Source of the DNA: a virus
Length of the DNA: 34,942 nucleotides
Direction: 5' to 3' (one strand)
IMG/VR virus record: IMGVR_UViG_3300007734_000615
Coordinates: 1-34,942 of that record
Shown here: piece after piece, positions 21,257-30,056 of the stretch
How the letters are laid out: the number at the start of each line of letters is the position of its first letter
Position numbering within the stretch: the first letter of the stretch is position 1
The notes under the pieces: model-generated
Seen by the model: the letters and a program-made list of their open reading frames with translations, nothing else
The model's database searches: none
What the model was told of the DNA's origin: nothing
Program-made: the position numbers and the translations under genes

Positions 21257-22513
21257 ATGTCCAACAATTTGCTTACCATCAGCAAGATCACCAACGAAGC
21301 GTTGATGGTCTTGGAAAACGAACTTACGTTCACCTCCGAAGTCAACCGCGAATACGACGACCAATTTGCCGTCGTTGGTGCGAAGATTGGTAACACCCTG
21401 AACGTGCGCCGTCCTGGCCGGTTCATCGGTACTACCGGCCCCGCACTGAACGTTGAAGATTTCAACGAAACCAGCATCCCCGTGACCCTCTCGACGCAAT
21501 TCCACGTCGATACCCAGTTCACGACCCAGGATTTGGCCCTTTCGTTGGATATGTTCAGCGACCGCGTGTTGAAGCCCGCCGTTGCCGCCATCGCCAACAA
21601 GATCGACTTTGACGGTCTGACCATGGCTAAAAACAGCACTGCCAACATCGTTGGTACTGCTGGTGTGCCCCCGACCGGCCTTATCACCTACCTGACCGCC
21701 CAGGCTTACCTGGACAGCGAGGGTGCCCCGCGTGATGGCCGTCGTTCGTGCATCATTGAGCCGTTTACCAGCGCCACCATCGTGGACAACCTTAAAGGTC
21801 TGTTCAACCCCCAGCCGACCGTAAGCACCCAATTCCAAAAGGGTCTGATGGGCCGTGATTCGGGCGGCATGAACTGGAAAATGGATCAGAACGTTATCTC
21901 GCAAACGTTCGGTGCATGGACTACCACCGCTGGCACCCTGACTGCCAACACCCAATCCATCGGTATCGCTACCGGCTGGGCGTCGAGCAGCACCATCACC
22001 CTGACCCACAGCGCCGGTCTGACGCTGCGCCAGGGCGACGTGATCCAGATTGCCAACGTGTTCGCGGTCAACCCGCAGAACCGCCAGGCTTATGGTTCCA
22101 ACAAGAACCGCAACTTTGTGGTTCAGTCCACCGTGACGGGTTCTGGTTCGTCCACCATGCAAGTGACTGTGGTTCCTGCCATCATCACTGGTGGCCAGTT
22201 CCAAAACGTCACCATCCCGACCACTTCCGCTACCGCAACGGTCACCCCGTTCAGCATCGGCACGTCGGCCACCGGCACTGTCAGCGCACAAAACATCGTG
22301 ATGCACCGCAATGCGTTCACCTTGGCCACCGCTGACCTGGAACTGCCTGATGGCGTCCATTTCGCTGGCCGCGCATCGGACAAGGAACTGGGCCTGTCGA
22401 TCCGCGTGGTTCGCCAGTACACGATCAACAACGACAGCATCCCGACCCGTTTGGATGTGCTGTACGGTTGGGCACCGCTGTACCAGGAACTGGCTTGCCG
22501 GGTCGCCGCTTAA
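21257..22513 (+). CDS. Major coat protein, P22 gp5-like
   Basis: A 418-residue protein (P22 gp5: 430). MSNNLLTISKITNEALMVLE, then GNTLNVRRPGRF and DLALSLDMFSDRVLKPAVAA match the P22-coat family (HK97 fold with an inserted I-domain). AAGGAA lies 7 bases before ATG. Strongly codon-adapted: most codons end in C or G and few are rare. Confidence 0.95.
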   Translation: MSNNLLTISKITNEALMVLENELTFTSEVNREYDDQFAVVGAKIGNTLNVRRPGRFIGTTGPALNVEDFNETSIPVTLSTQFHVDTQFTTQDLALSLDMFSDRVLKPAVAAIANKIDFDGLTMAKNSTANIVGTAGVPPTGLITYLTAQAYLDSEGAPRDGRRSCIIEPFTSATIVDNLKGLFNPQPTVSTQFQKGLMGRDSGGMNWKMDQNVISQTFGAWTTTAGTLTANTQSIGIATGWASSSTITLTHSAGLTLRQGDVIQIANVFAVNPQNRQAYGSNKNRNFVVQSTVTGSGSSTMQVTVVPAIITGGQFQNVTIPTTSATATVTPFSIGTSATGTVSAQNIVMHRNAFTLATADLELPDGVHFAGRASDKELGLSIRVVRQYTINNDSIPTRLDVLYGWAPLYQELACRVAA

Positions 22514-22540
22514 TAAACCAACATTGAAAGGAAACCGATC

Positions 22541-22966
22541 ATGAGCAATCCCGGCCCCGCAAGTACCCAAACCGCGCACCCGTCAAATCTGGCCACCAAT
22601 CAGGCACTGCGCCTGTTGGCCAGCGCACAGGGTGTTAACCTCAACAGCGTCGGCGACACGGTGGCAAACATCGTGAACCGTCTGGGCAACATCAGCGTTC
22701 AAAGCGTTATTGTGGCCAACGCAAGCGTTGACCTGACCACCGCCCAACTGGCCGTTTACACCGGCCCTGGCGCGACTGGTACGGCCATCAAGACCGCCTA
22801 CGCCCTGACTGGTAACTCAGCCAGCGACAAGGTGGTGATTACCGCCGCCACCGACACCGATGCAATCACTGTGGATCAACTCTACATTCGTTGCACGACT
22901 GCCCAGGGCGCAGCGGCCACCGCCGACGTGTTCCTGTACGGGTATGACCTGACATTCCTTTCTTAA
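22541..22966 (+). CDS. Putative head decoration protein, 141 aa
   Basis: Strong ribosome site (GAAAGGAAA). N-terminal helical part (NQALRLLASAQGVNLNSVGD), then a beta-rich Thr/Ala domain (TAQLAVYTGPGATGTAIKTA; ITVDQLYIRC; FLYGYDLTFLS). Its place right after the coat gene and before a terminator suggests a capsid surface or minor head protein made in large amounts. Confidence 0.65.
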   Translation: MSNPGPASTQTAHPSNLATNQALRLLASAQGVNLNSVGDTVANIVNRLGNISVQSVIVANASVDLTTAQLAVYTGPGATGTAIKTAYALTGNSASDKVVITAATDTDAITVDQLYIRCTTAQGAAATADVFLYGYDLTFLS

Positions 22967-22988
22967 TCGGATGGAATGACAAGGCGAG

Positions 22989-23017
22989 AAAGCCGCCCTC
23001 AAAAGGGGTGGCTTTTT
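22989..23017 (+). terminator. Intrinsic terminator after the head genes
   Basis: AAAGCCGCCC (22989-22998) pairs with GGGTGGCTTT (23006-23015) over 10 bp with one G-U and a 7-base loop, and the T-run continues behind it. It separates the highly expressed head genes from the tail genes. Confidence 0.88.
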
Positions 23018-23030
23018 CGTTTCCTGAGCC

Positions 23031-23036
23031 TATAAT
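23031..23036 (+). promoter_or_regulatory. Consensus -10 box before the tail genes
   Basis: A perfect TATAAT 22 bases before ATG 23058 and right behind the terminator. No good -35 is seen (the best region is the terminator's GTGGCT). It may restart tail transcription, perhaps with a phage factor. A ribosome site (AAAGGGGA) follows. Confidence 0.45.
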
Positions 23037-23057
23037 TTCGCAAGAAAGGGGAATCCT

Positions 23058-23399
23058 ATGCTGCCAAACTTCCGACCCAACGGGCCGACGTATCGGATCA
23101 CCGTGCCGTCGTCTGCGTCAACCCCCCTTGAAATCGTCCCCAACACCAACGTTGAAAACAATTATGTGGCGCTGATTAACACCGGCACCGCGTCGGTTGT
23201 GGTCAGCCTGGGCACGACTTCAGGAACCACCAGGACACCAGCTGTGCCGACTACTGGCACCTCAACGCCTGGATTTATCCTGCCGCCCAACATGATTTAT
23301 CCAATTGTGGTGCCAGCCCCGCGCAACTCATTTTTCATCGCCATCATCGGCACTGCCGCCAATGGTGAATGCTATGTGACGCCTCTGGCCGCGGGGTAA
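23058..23399 (+). CDS. Small beta-rich structural protein, 113 aa
   Basis: No Lys, many Thr, Pro, Val and Asn, with NNYVALINTGTASVVVSLGT and PGFILPPNMIYPIVVPAPRN. It looks like a small beta-sandwich of the head-to-tail or fibre-base type. First gene behind the terminator. Function inferred from position only. Confidence 0.65.
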   Translation: MLPNFRPNGPTYRITVPSSASTPLEIVPNTNVENNYVALINTGTASVVVSLGTTSGTTRTPAVPTTGTSTPGFILPPNMIYPIVVPAPRNSFFIAIIGTAANGECYVTPLAAG

Positions 23400-23402
23400 A
23401 CC

Positions 23403-25892
23403 ATGGCCAACCAGGTCGCCAGCCAGCAGACCATCAACATCGTCCCGGTTCAGGGTATTTTTGGCCCTGAGCCGACGTTTACGCCTATCACGCTGGTTGG
23501 CCCTGCCGGTTCGTATTTCTACCCCGTAATCAGCCCCATTCAGTCAGGGCTGACCATCACCAACAGCACGATTGATTCGTCTGTCATCGGTGGAAACAGC
23601 CCCGCTGCGGCGTATTTCACGACCGCCCAGGTCGCAGCCACCCCGACCGCCGACCAAGACGTGGCCAACAAGGCTTACGTCGATTCGGTGGCCCAAGGGC
23701 TGGACATTAAGGCGTCCTGTCTGTACACCACGACCAACAACATCACGTTGTCTGGCCTGGCGGTTCAGGCTGGTGGCGACTGGCCATCAACGCTGACCGC
23801 GGGCGACCGCGTTTTGGTCAAGAACCAGACCAATCAGGCTGAAAACGGCATCTTTGCCGCGTCAGCGACGGGCTGGACGCGCACCGCGGACATGAACAAC
23901 TGGGCCGAAGTGCCTGGCGCGTTCACGTTTATTGAGGACGGCGCGACCTTGGCATCCACCGGCTGGGTGACCACCGCGGGATCGACCGGCACCATCGGCG
24001 TGACCAATATGCCCTGGACGCAGTTTTCAGGGGCTGGAACGTACACCGCGGGCAACGGGCTGCAACTGATTTCCAATGCGTTTTCAGTCAAGCTGAACGG
24101 CACCAGCCTGGACGCCAGCAGCAGCGGGCTGCGGATTTCCACGACCTACGCGGGTCAGACCAGCATCACAACGCTGGGCACCATTGGAACTGGAGTTTGG
24201 GAAGCCACCGACGTGGCTGTGTTGCATGGCGGGACGGGCGCATCGGATGCCGCAGGGGCCAGAGCGAACCTGTCCGCAGCCGTTTTGGGGGCCAACAACG
24301 ACATCACCAGTATGTCGGCCATCACAGGCGCGATTGCGACCCCGACGTACATCGACTTCAATTCGACCCAAAGCCCGCTGCCGACTGATGCGACGGCGCG
24401 GCTGTACTACAACAACGACGACCAATTCCAGACCCTTTCTTTCCGCATGAACGGCAACGTGGTGCAGAAAATTGGCGAAGAACTGTATTACAGGGTCAAG
24501 TGTTCGTCGGCGGTCACCAAAGGCCAGGTGGTCATGTTCACGGGCACGTTGGGCGCATCTGGTGGCCTGACCGCGGCACCAGCTACGGGCCTGACCAAAG
24601 ATCAATCGCAGTACGTTCTGGGGATTGCCGCCGAATCGGGCAACACCAATGCCTGGATTTTTGTCACGGCCTTTGGCGAAGTCAAAGGAATCAACACCAC
24701 GGGCGGCGCTGAAAACTGGGTGCAGGGCGACGAACTGTATTACAACCCCCTGGTGACTGGCGGGCTGACCAAAACCAAGCCATCGGTTCCGAATGCCATC
24801 GTGCTGGTGGCCGCGGTTGTCCATGTTGGCACGTCCAACGGCATTTTGTTTGTGCGGCCCACCTATGGGTCGGTTTTGGGGGGCACTGATGGAAACGTCC
24901 AGTTTGGAACCCTTAACAACCTTGACGTGCTGCAATACAACGGCACATATTGGACAAACGTCGCAGCCAGCACCCTATCGGTCAGTTTTGCAACCACGGC
25001 TGGAAGTGCAGGAAGCGCAACGACCGCCACAACGGCCACAAATCTTGCCGGTGGTGCAGCGGGCAGTCTCCCGTACCAAACAGGTGCCGGTGCTACTACG
25101 TTCTTGGGACTGGGAACCAGCACCTACATCCTGACCGCGGGCGCGAGTGCGCCAGGCTGGACGAACCCATCCAGCATCACGGTTGGAAACGCAACAAACG
25201 CAACAAACGCAACGACCGCAACCAACCTGGCCGGTGGTGCAGCTGCCAGCATTCCCTACCAAACAGGAGCAGGGGCGACCACGTTCCTGGCGTCTGCGGC
25301 TGGCGATGCAGGAAAAGTCCTACAGAGCAACGGCACGTCGGCCCCATCCTGGGTCACGCCCGTGGCCTACGCGACGGTCACAGACGACACCACGACGAAT
25401 GCGACCTACTACCCGCTGCTGGCCAACCAGACCGCGGGCAACCTGACGACGACCTATTCATCGTCCACCAAGCTGCAATTTAACCCGTCCACCGGCCTGA
25501 TGACGGCCACCGGGTTCAGCGGGTCGGGCGCAAACCTGACTAGTCTGCCAGCGGGACAGCTGTCGGGCACCATCCCGTCTGGGGTTTTGGGAAATTCCAG
25601 CCTGTTCATTGGCACCACGTCGATTGCACTGAACCGCAGCAGCGCCAGCCAGAGCCTGACCGGCGTCAGCATTGACGGCAGCGCAGGATCGGCGACGACC
25701 GCGGGCACGGCCACGAACGCCAACAACATCGCAATCACCGACGACACGTCAACGAATGCGGACTACTATCCCGTCTGGGTCACCAACAGCACGGGAAACT
25801 TGCCCGCCAAGGTGACCAGCACTAAACTTAAATTCAACCCGTCCAGCGGCGTTCTGACGACGACTGGCGGCATCGGTGGGGGTGCGTTTTGA
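23403..25892 (+). CDS. Tail fibre protein with internal repeats, 829 aa
   Basis: N-terminal 90 residues contain the adhesin-type motif ITNSTIDSSVIGGNSPAAAY. Residues about 85-210 contain AYVDSVAQGLDIKASC, a fibre-shaft domain common to many phages. The C-terminal half is built from repeated units: TNLAGGAAGSLPYQTGAGAT (twice, DNA 25017-25107 and 25209-25290) and DDTxTNAxYYP...STKLxFNPSxGxL (twice). It ends GGIGGGAF. Likely trimeric shaft. There is no enzymatic tip, so it may need the following small protein or a separate tip. Confidence 0.8.
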   Translation: MANQVASQQTINIVPVQGIFGPEPTFTPITLVGPAGSYFYPVISPIQSGLTITNSTIDSSVIGGNSPAAAYFTTAQVAATPTADQDVANKAYVDSVAQGLDIKASCLYTTTNNITLSGLAVQAGGDWPSTLTAGDRVLVKNQTNQAENGIFAASATGWTRTADMNNWAEVPGAFTFIEDGATLASTGWVTTAGSTGTIGVTNMPWTQFSGAGTYTAGNGLQLISNAFSVKLNGTSLDASSSGLRISTTYAGQTSITTLGTIGTGVWEATDVAVLHGGTGASDAAGARANLSAAVLGANNDITSMSAITGAIATPTYIDFNSTQSPLPTDATARLYYNNDDQFQTLSFRMNGNVVQKIGEELYYRVKCSSAVTKGQVVMFTGTLGASGGLTAAPATGLTKDQSQYVLGIAAESGNTNAWIFVTAFGEVKGINTTGGAENWVQGDELYYNPLVTGGLTKTKPSVPNAIVLVAAVVHVGTSNGILFVRPTYGSVLGGTDGNVQFGTLNNLDVLQYNGTYWTNVAASTLSVSFATTAGSAGSATTATTATNLAGGAAGSLPYQTGAGATTFLGLGTSTYILTAGASAPGWTNPSSITVGNATNATNATTATNLAGGAAASIPYQTGAGATTFLASAAGDAGKVLQSNGTSAPSWVTPVAYATVTDDTTTNATYYPLLANQTAGNLTTTYSSSTKLQFNPSTGLMTATGFSGSGANLTSLPAGQLSGTIPSGVLGNSSLFIGTTSIALNRSSASQSLTGVSIDGSAGSATTAGTATNANNIAITDDTSTNADYYPVWVTNSTGNLPAKVTSTKLKFNPSSGVLTTTGGIGGGAF
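25017..25290 (+). repeat. Direct repeat inside fibre gene
   Basis: Two diverged copies, 25017-25107 and 25209-25290, encode nearly the same TATNLAGGAA-x-x-PYQTGAGATTFL block. They are old enough to differ at many third positions, so selection keeps the protein repeat. Similar blocks in tail fibres serve for length variation by recombination. Confidence 0.7.
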
Positions 25893-26197
25893 ACTACACA
25901 TGGAAAATCCTGAGCATCAAGGCCAAGGATGGGCTGATTACCCAAGCCCAGTACCATGCCCGCGTGGCCGAAGGCGAAGCCGCGGTGGAAACCGAGGGCA
26001 CTTGGTTCTTTAAGGGCCAGCGCCTGGTTGTCCCGTTTGAAAAGGTCACCGAGGAAATGATCGTCGGCTGGATCAAGAACGAATCCGACGGCCTGATCGA
26101 AGCGCGGATGGCGCAGCAGTTGAAGAACCTGGCCGCACGGGATGAAACACCGCTGCCTTGGATGCCCCAGGTGTTCAAACCCAAATTTGAGGAATAA
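25889..26197 (+). CDS. DUF7936-like fibre-associated protein, 102 aa
   Basis: TTG start inside the fibre stop (TTGA at 25889-25892). Sequence NYTWKILSIKAKDG, EGTWFFKGQRLVVPFEKVTE and LPWMP match a small family that commonly follows tail-fibre genes (W.I......; G....P......; LPW near the end). Possibly a fibre chaperone or a small virion protein. The GGTGGGGGT run just upstream may serve as a ribosome site. The same stop/start layout recurs at 33984. Confidence 0.65.
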   Translation: MNYTWKILSIKAKDGLITQAQYHARVAEGEAAVETEGTWFFKGQRLVVPFEKVTEEMIVGWIKNESDGLIEARMAQQLKNLAARDETPLPWMPQVFKPKFEE

Positions 26198-26199
26198 CT

Positions 26200-28518
26200 A
26201 TGGCAGTCAACCTTTCACCTGTTTTCGGCGTTGCTGGGCAACTGTTCGACAACAACGGCAACCCGCTGGCCGGTGGGAAGATTTTCACCTACGCGGCTGG
26301 GACTACAACCAACGTTGCTACATACACCAGCAGCGCGGGAACAATTGCCCACAGCAACCCTATTATCCTAGATGGTGCTGGCCGCGTCCCGTCGGGCGAA
26401 ATCTGGCTGACTGACGGCATCACCTACAAGTTTGTAGTTCAAGATGCCGACAACAACTTGATCGGCACCTACGACAATCTGTCTGGCATCAACAGCAATT
26501 TTGTTGCGTTTACAAATGAGCAAGAAATCCAGACCGCCACCGCTGGACAAACGGTGTTTAACCTGGCCACCATGCAGTACCAGCCAGGCACGAACAGCCT
26601 GTCGGTGTTTGTTGATGGCGTAAACCAGTACGGCCCAGGCGCACAGTACGCCTACGTTGAAACCGATCAAGACACGGTGACGTTCGTGTCTGGTCTTCAT
26701 GTTGGCGCGTCGGTGAAATTTACCACGTCGCAGTTGAACAGCAGCGGTGCTGGTGATGCATCGCAGGTGTCATATACACCACCCTTTTCCGGGTCTGTCA
26801 CAACCAACGTTGAAGACAAGTTGTCGCAAATCGTTAGCGTCCAAGACTTTGGCGCTGTTGGCGATGGTTCTACAGACGACACAGACGCTATTTTGGATGC
26901 AATTGCCGCTATGCCCGCGAATGGATCGGGTTTGTACTTCCCGCCTGGCACTTACATAGTAAATTCTGACTATGTAAATGGCCTTAAATTTAACGGCAAG
27001 TCAAATTTTGTCTTGAACGGGTACGGCGCGACCATCAAAGTTAAAAACGGGGCGGCAGTCACAACCAACCATGAGGTGATGTTTTTCATCAACTGTCAAA
27101 ACGGCGCAATCAACGGTTTGACAATTGATGGGAACAGGGCAAACAGAACAATTACCATTGAAACCGCATCACATTGCTTATCAATCACCGACTATTGCAG
27201 CAACATCGTGGTCAATGATGTCGTCTGTCAAAATTCAACGTCTGACGGCTTGTATGTCAGCACGACGGTCTTAGGAACACAAGCCAGCTACCCAACAGAC
27301 ATTGTGCTGAACAATTGCATTGCTGACAACGCATATAGAAATGGGTTGTCTGCTATCGGCAGTTTGCGTTTGACGGTAAATGGTGGCGAATACAAAAACA
27401 CCAACGGAACGTTGCCTGAGTGTGGCATTGACGTTGAGCCTGATGCTGGCTACACCTTTGGCAACCGACAGACGGTCATCAATGGTGCGCGGTTGTTCAA
27501 CAATGACGGGTACGGATTGGCGCTTGGTGGCCCAGTTGGCCTGAACCAAAACATTCTTATCACGAATGTGACTGGCCAAGATAACGACTTGGGGTTCATG
27601 AACATTGCGTCTTGCGAGAATCCATCAATCCGAGATGTCATCGCTTATGACCACCCAACCGCTACACGCGGCATTATTGATGTCGGCACAATGATTACAA
27701 ATCCCATCATTGATGGCGCTGACTTCATCAACATCAGCGCATCTGCTGGTGGCAACGTGTGCGTTTATCTGCACGGGTCTATCACTGGCGTTCCGATTGT
27801 TCGCAACGTCAATGTAGAAAACAGCGCGTGTCCAATTCTTTACAGCGACATTCGTTCTGACATTGATGGCGTGTATGGAAATTTTGTGCCCGATGTTGCA
27901 ATTGTTCTGAACAGCAACTACTCAAGTCTGAAAAATGTTCAGTTGAGCAACTGTTCTGACCGTTCAATCTATGTTGCGGGCACAAACGTCACACTAGATG
28001 GCATTCATCTGGTCAACTGCGGTACGGCCAATTCACGCGCCATTCAATTTGAGGCCGCTGCCGCGATTGTGAAAAACGTGGACATTTTGTTCATAGGGGC
28101 GCGTCCAGCCAATTTTGTCGGCATTTTGTTTAACAGTGGTGTGCCGCGATTCATCAGCAACGTGCTGGCAAAAGCTGCATCTTCCGACTTCAATCAAACC
28201 AGCGTAATGTCGTTTACTTCTGGTGTGGCTGGAACGACGATTCGCAATGTCAGCCCAAGCCCGTTTGGCGTGTCGCAAGCATGGGATCCCGGCAGCATTG
28301 CCAGTGGCGCAAGCGAAAGCGTGGCTGTAAATGTGCCGGGTGTTGTGTTTGGCATGGTGTGTTACGCCTCGCTGGGCATAAGCACGGCGGGTATGACTTT
28401 GAGCGCGGCGGTCACCCAGACAAGCCCAGGACAGATCACTGCAACACTGACCAACAACACCGGGTCGCCTATTGACTTGGCGTCGTCAACACTGACTGTG
28501 TGGGCCGAAGGCTTCTAA
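26200..28518 (+). CDS. Tailspike with head-binding domain and pectate-lyase-like beta-helix, 772 aa
   Basis: Residues 1-100 (FGVAGQLFDNNGNPLAGGKI, YAAGTTTNVATYTSS, ILDGAGRVPSGEIWL) are a podovirus tailspike head-binding domain. A linker with DQDTVTFVSG follows. From about 212, VQDFGAVGDGSTDDTDAILD opens a right-handed beta-helix (pectate lyase 3 type) that runs to about 670. A C-terminal beta domain (SLGISTAGMTLSAAV; STLTVWAEGF) ends it. Such spikes bind and often cut surface polysaccharide. The helix part is visibly AT-richer than the ends. Confidence 0.88.
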   Translation: MAVNLSPVFGVAGQLFDNNGNPLAGGKIFTYAAGTTTNVATYTSSAGTIAHSNPIILDGAGRVPSGEIWLTDGITYKFVVQDADNNLIGTYDNLSGINSNFVAFTNEQEIQTATAGQTVFNLATMQYQPGTNSLSVFVDGVNQYGPGAQYAYVETDQDTVTFVSGLHVGASVKFTTSQLNSSGAGDASQVSYTPPFSGSVTTNVEDKLSQIVSVQDFGAVGDGSTDDTDAILDAIAAMPANGSGLYFPPGTYIVNSDYVNGLKFNGKSNFVLNGYGATIKVKNGAAVTTNHEVMFFINCQNGAINGLTIDGNRANRTITIETASHCLSITDYCSNIVVNDVVCQNSTSDGLYVSTTVLGTQASYPTDIVLNNCIADNAYRNGLSAIGSLRLTVNGGEYKNTNGTLPECGIDVEPDAGYTFGNRQTVINGARLFNNDGYGLALGGPVGLNQNILITNVTGQDNDLGFMNIASCENPSIRDVIAYDHPTATRGIIDVGTMITNPIIDGADFINISASAGGNVCVYLHGSITGVPIVRNVNVENSACPILYSDIRSDIDGVYGNFVPDVAIVLNSNYSSLKNVQLSNCSDRSIYVAGTNVTLDGIHLVNCGTANSRAIQFEAAAAIVKNVDILFIGARPANFVGILFNSGVPRFISNVLAKAASSDFNQTSVMSFTSGVAGTTIRNVSPSPFGVSQAWDPGSIASGASESVAVNVPGVVFGMVCYASLGISTAGMTLSAAVTQTSPGQITATLTNNTGSPIDLASSTLTVWAEGF

Positions 28519-28528
28519 GGAAAACAAT

Positions 28529-30046
28529 ATGGCGCAAACCGGCTACACCCCAATTCTGATTTACAGCAGCAGCACGGTCAGCCAGGCACCGGCTGCTGGG
28601 AATTTGACCAACAGCACGTTGGGGTCGGAACTGGCCATCAACATTACTGACGGCAAGCTGTTCTACAAAGACAATGCAAACGCAGTCCAGGTCATCGGCT
28701 GGAAAACCACGCCTACGACCGCGGGCGGCACGGGGCTGACCAGCTACACCGCGGGCGACTTACTGTATTACGCCACCGGCACAACGTTGTCCAAGTTGGC
28801 CATCGGTGCAAACACAACGGTGTTGACATCATCAGGCACCGCCCCGCAATGGACGGCGCAAAGCAGCCTGTCTGTGGGAACTGCGGCCAACTTGCTGTCA
28901 AACGCCACCACAGGTGTCATGCAAATTGTTGGGCCAGGCGCGGGCACAACCCGCGTCATGACCATTCCAAACGCCAATTTCACAGCGGCCAGGACGGATG
29001 CGGCGCAAACTTTCACGGGTGATCAAACCATAAATGGCATCTTGAATGTCACTTATGGCACCGGTGATCAATTGCTGATCAACGCAAAAACAAATGATTC
29101 GACCGCAGCCAACAATGCTGGCATCGGATTGCGGGCAAATTCAAGTGCAACGGCGGGAAGCCGATTCGCCCAACTTTGGTTTGATGCTGATGGCGGCAAC
29201 CTAAGTGGCGGTGACTATTTCTTGATGACCAAAAACGGGAATGACGGAACGATTGATCTGATTCAGTATTCCAATTCCGCAATGCGTTTTGCAGCCAATT
29301 ACGTTGGTCGCGCAACCATTGACATGACGTTGTTTCCGTCCGGCGGCGTTTCAATTGGCAACACAACCGATCCTGGCGCAACAAACCTGTCGGTAACCGG
29401 AACAGCGAAAGCGGCGGCTTTTATTCCGACAAGCGCAACCGTGCCAACAAACGGGATGTATTACCCGGCAAGCAATGAACTTGCTTGGGCAGTTAATTCA
29501 ACGCGGCGTTTAAATTTGTTTTCTGATGGCGCGTTATCAAACAATACATCTCAAGATCAATGGTACACAAGCACAAACGCTGGTTTTTATGCTGCATGGC
29601 AATCATTTATTGCCGTTGCCAGCAGCGGAAACGTGTCGTTTGTCGCAAACCGACTTACATCGGATGGCAGCGCAATCAGTATGCGTCGAGGTGGGACTGA
29701 AGTTGGCACAATTTCTGTTACCGCTACCGCCACGGCTTACAACACATCATCTGACTATCGATTAAAAAACATTGAAGGTCCGTTGGAAAATTCCGGTGCG
29801 TTTATTGATGCGCTGCAACCCAAAATTGGTACATGGAAAATTGATGGAAGTCGATTTGTTGGTTTTCTGGCCCATGAGGTGCAAGAAGTCAGCCCTTCAA
29901 CTGTTACAGGGCAAAAAGATGACACGGACGAGGATGGAAATCCAGTTATGCAATCTATGGAATATGGATCGGCTGAATTTATTGCAAACATTGTGGCCGA
30001 ACTTCAATCATTGAGAAAACGCGTCGCGCAATTGGAAGCAAATTAA
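28529..30046 (+). CDS. Tail fibre with self-cleaving S74 chaperone domain, 505 aa
   Basis: Residues 1-130 hold fibre motifs (TPTTAGGTGLTSYTAGDLLY; SSGTAPQW). The end, from residue 407 on (SSDYRLKNIEG with Ser408 and Lys413; then RFVGFLAHEVQEV and a coiled coil MEYGSAEFIANIVAELQSLR), is an intramolecular chaperone of peptidase family S74. It trimerises the fibre and cuts itself off at the Ser. From about 29050 the DNA has a lower GC content than the start, suggesting exchange of the receptor-binding part. Confidence 0.9.
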   Translation: MAQTGYTPILIYSSSTVSQAPAAGNLTNSTLGSELAINITDGKLFYKDNANAVQVIGWKTTPTTAGGTGLTSYTAGDLLYYATGTTLSKLAIGANTTVLTSSGTAPQWTAQSSLSVGTAANLLSNATTGVMQIVGPGAGTTRVMTIPNANFTAARTDAAQTFTGDQTINGILNVTYGTGDQLLINAKTNDSTAANNAGIGLRANSSATAGSRFAQLWFDADGGNLSGGDYFLMTKNGNDGTIDLIQYSNSAMRFAANYVGRATIDMTLFPSGGVSIGNTTDPGATNLSVTGTAKAAAFIPTSATVPTNGMYYPASNELAWAVNSTRRLNLFSDGALSNNTSQDQWYTSTNAGFYAAWQSFIAVASSGNVSFVANRLTSDGSAISMRRGGTEVGTISVTATATAYNTSSDYRLKNIEGPLENSGAFIDALQPKIGTWKIDGSRFVGFLAHEVQEVSPSTVTGQKDDTDEDGNPVMQSMEYGSAEFIANIVAELQSLRKRVAQLEAN

Positions 30047-30056
30047 AGGAAAGAAC

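Noticed and set aside
21134-22579. Minus-strand open frame of 481 codons
   Set aside because: Exact shadow of the major coat gene. It is His/Gly/Arg-rich without family features and comes from the GC-rich third positions of the coat.
24084-24935. Minus-strand open frame of 283 codons
   Set aside because: Shadow of the tail fibre gene, with the typical Arg/Gly/His bias of antisense GC-rich DNA.
24990-25310. CRISPR-like repeat pattern
   Set aside because: The repeats are diverged, of coding type and in frame within the fibre gene; there are no regular spacers.
25884-25892. Possible -1 frameshift fusing fibre and DUF7936-like protein
   Set aside because: The P-site codon TTT would have to re-pair on GTT, which is poor. 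A restart at TTGA explains the layout better.
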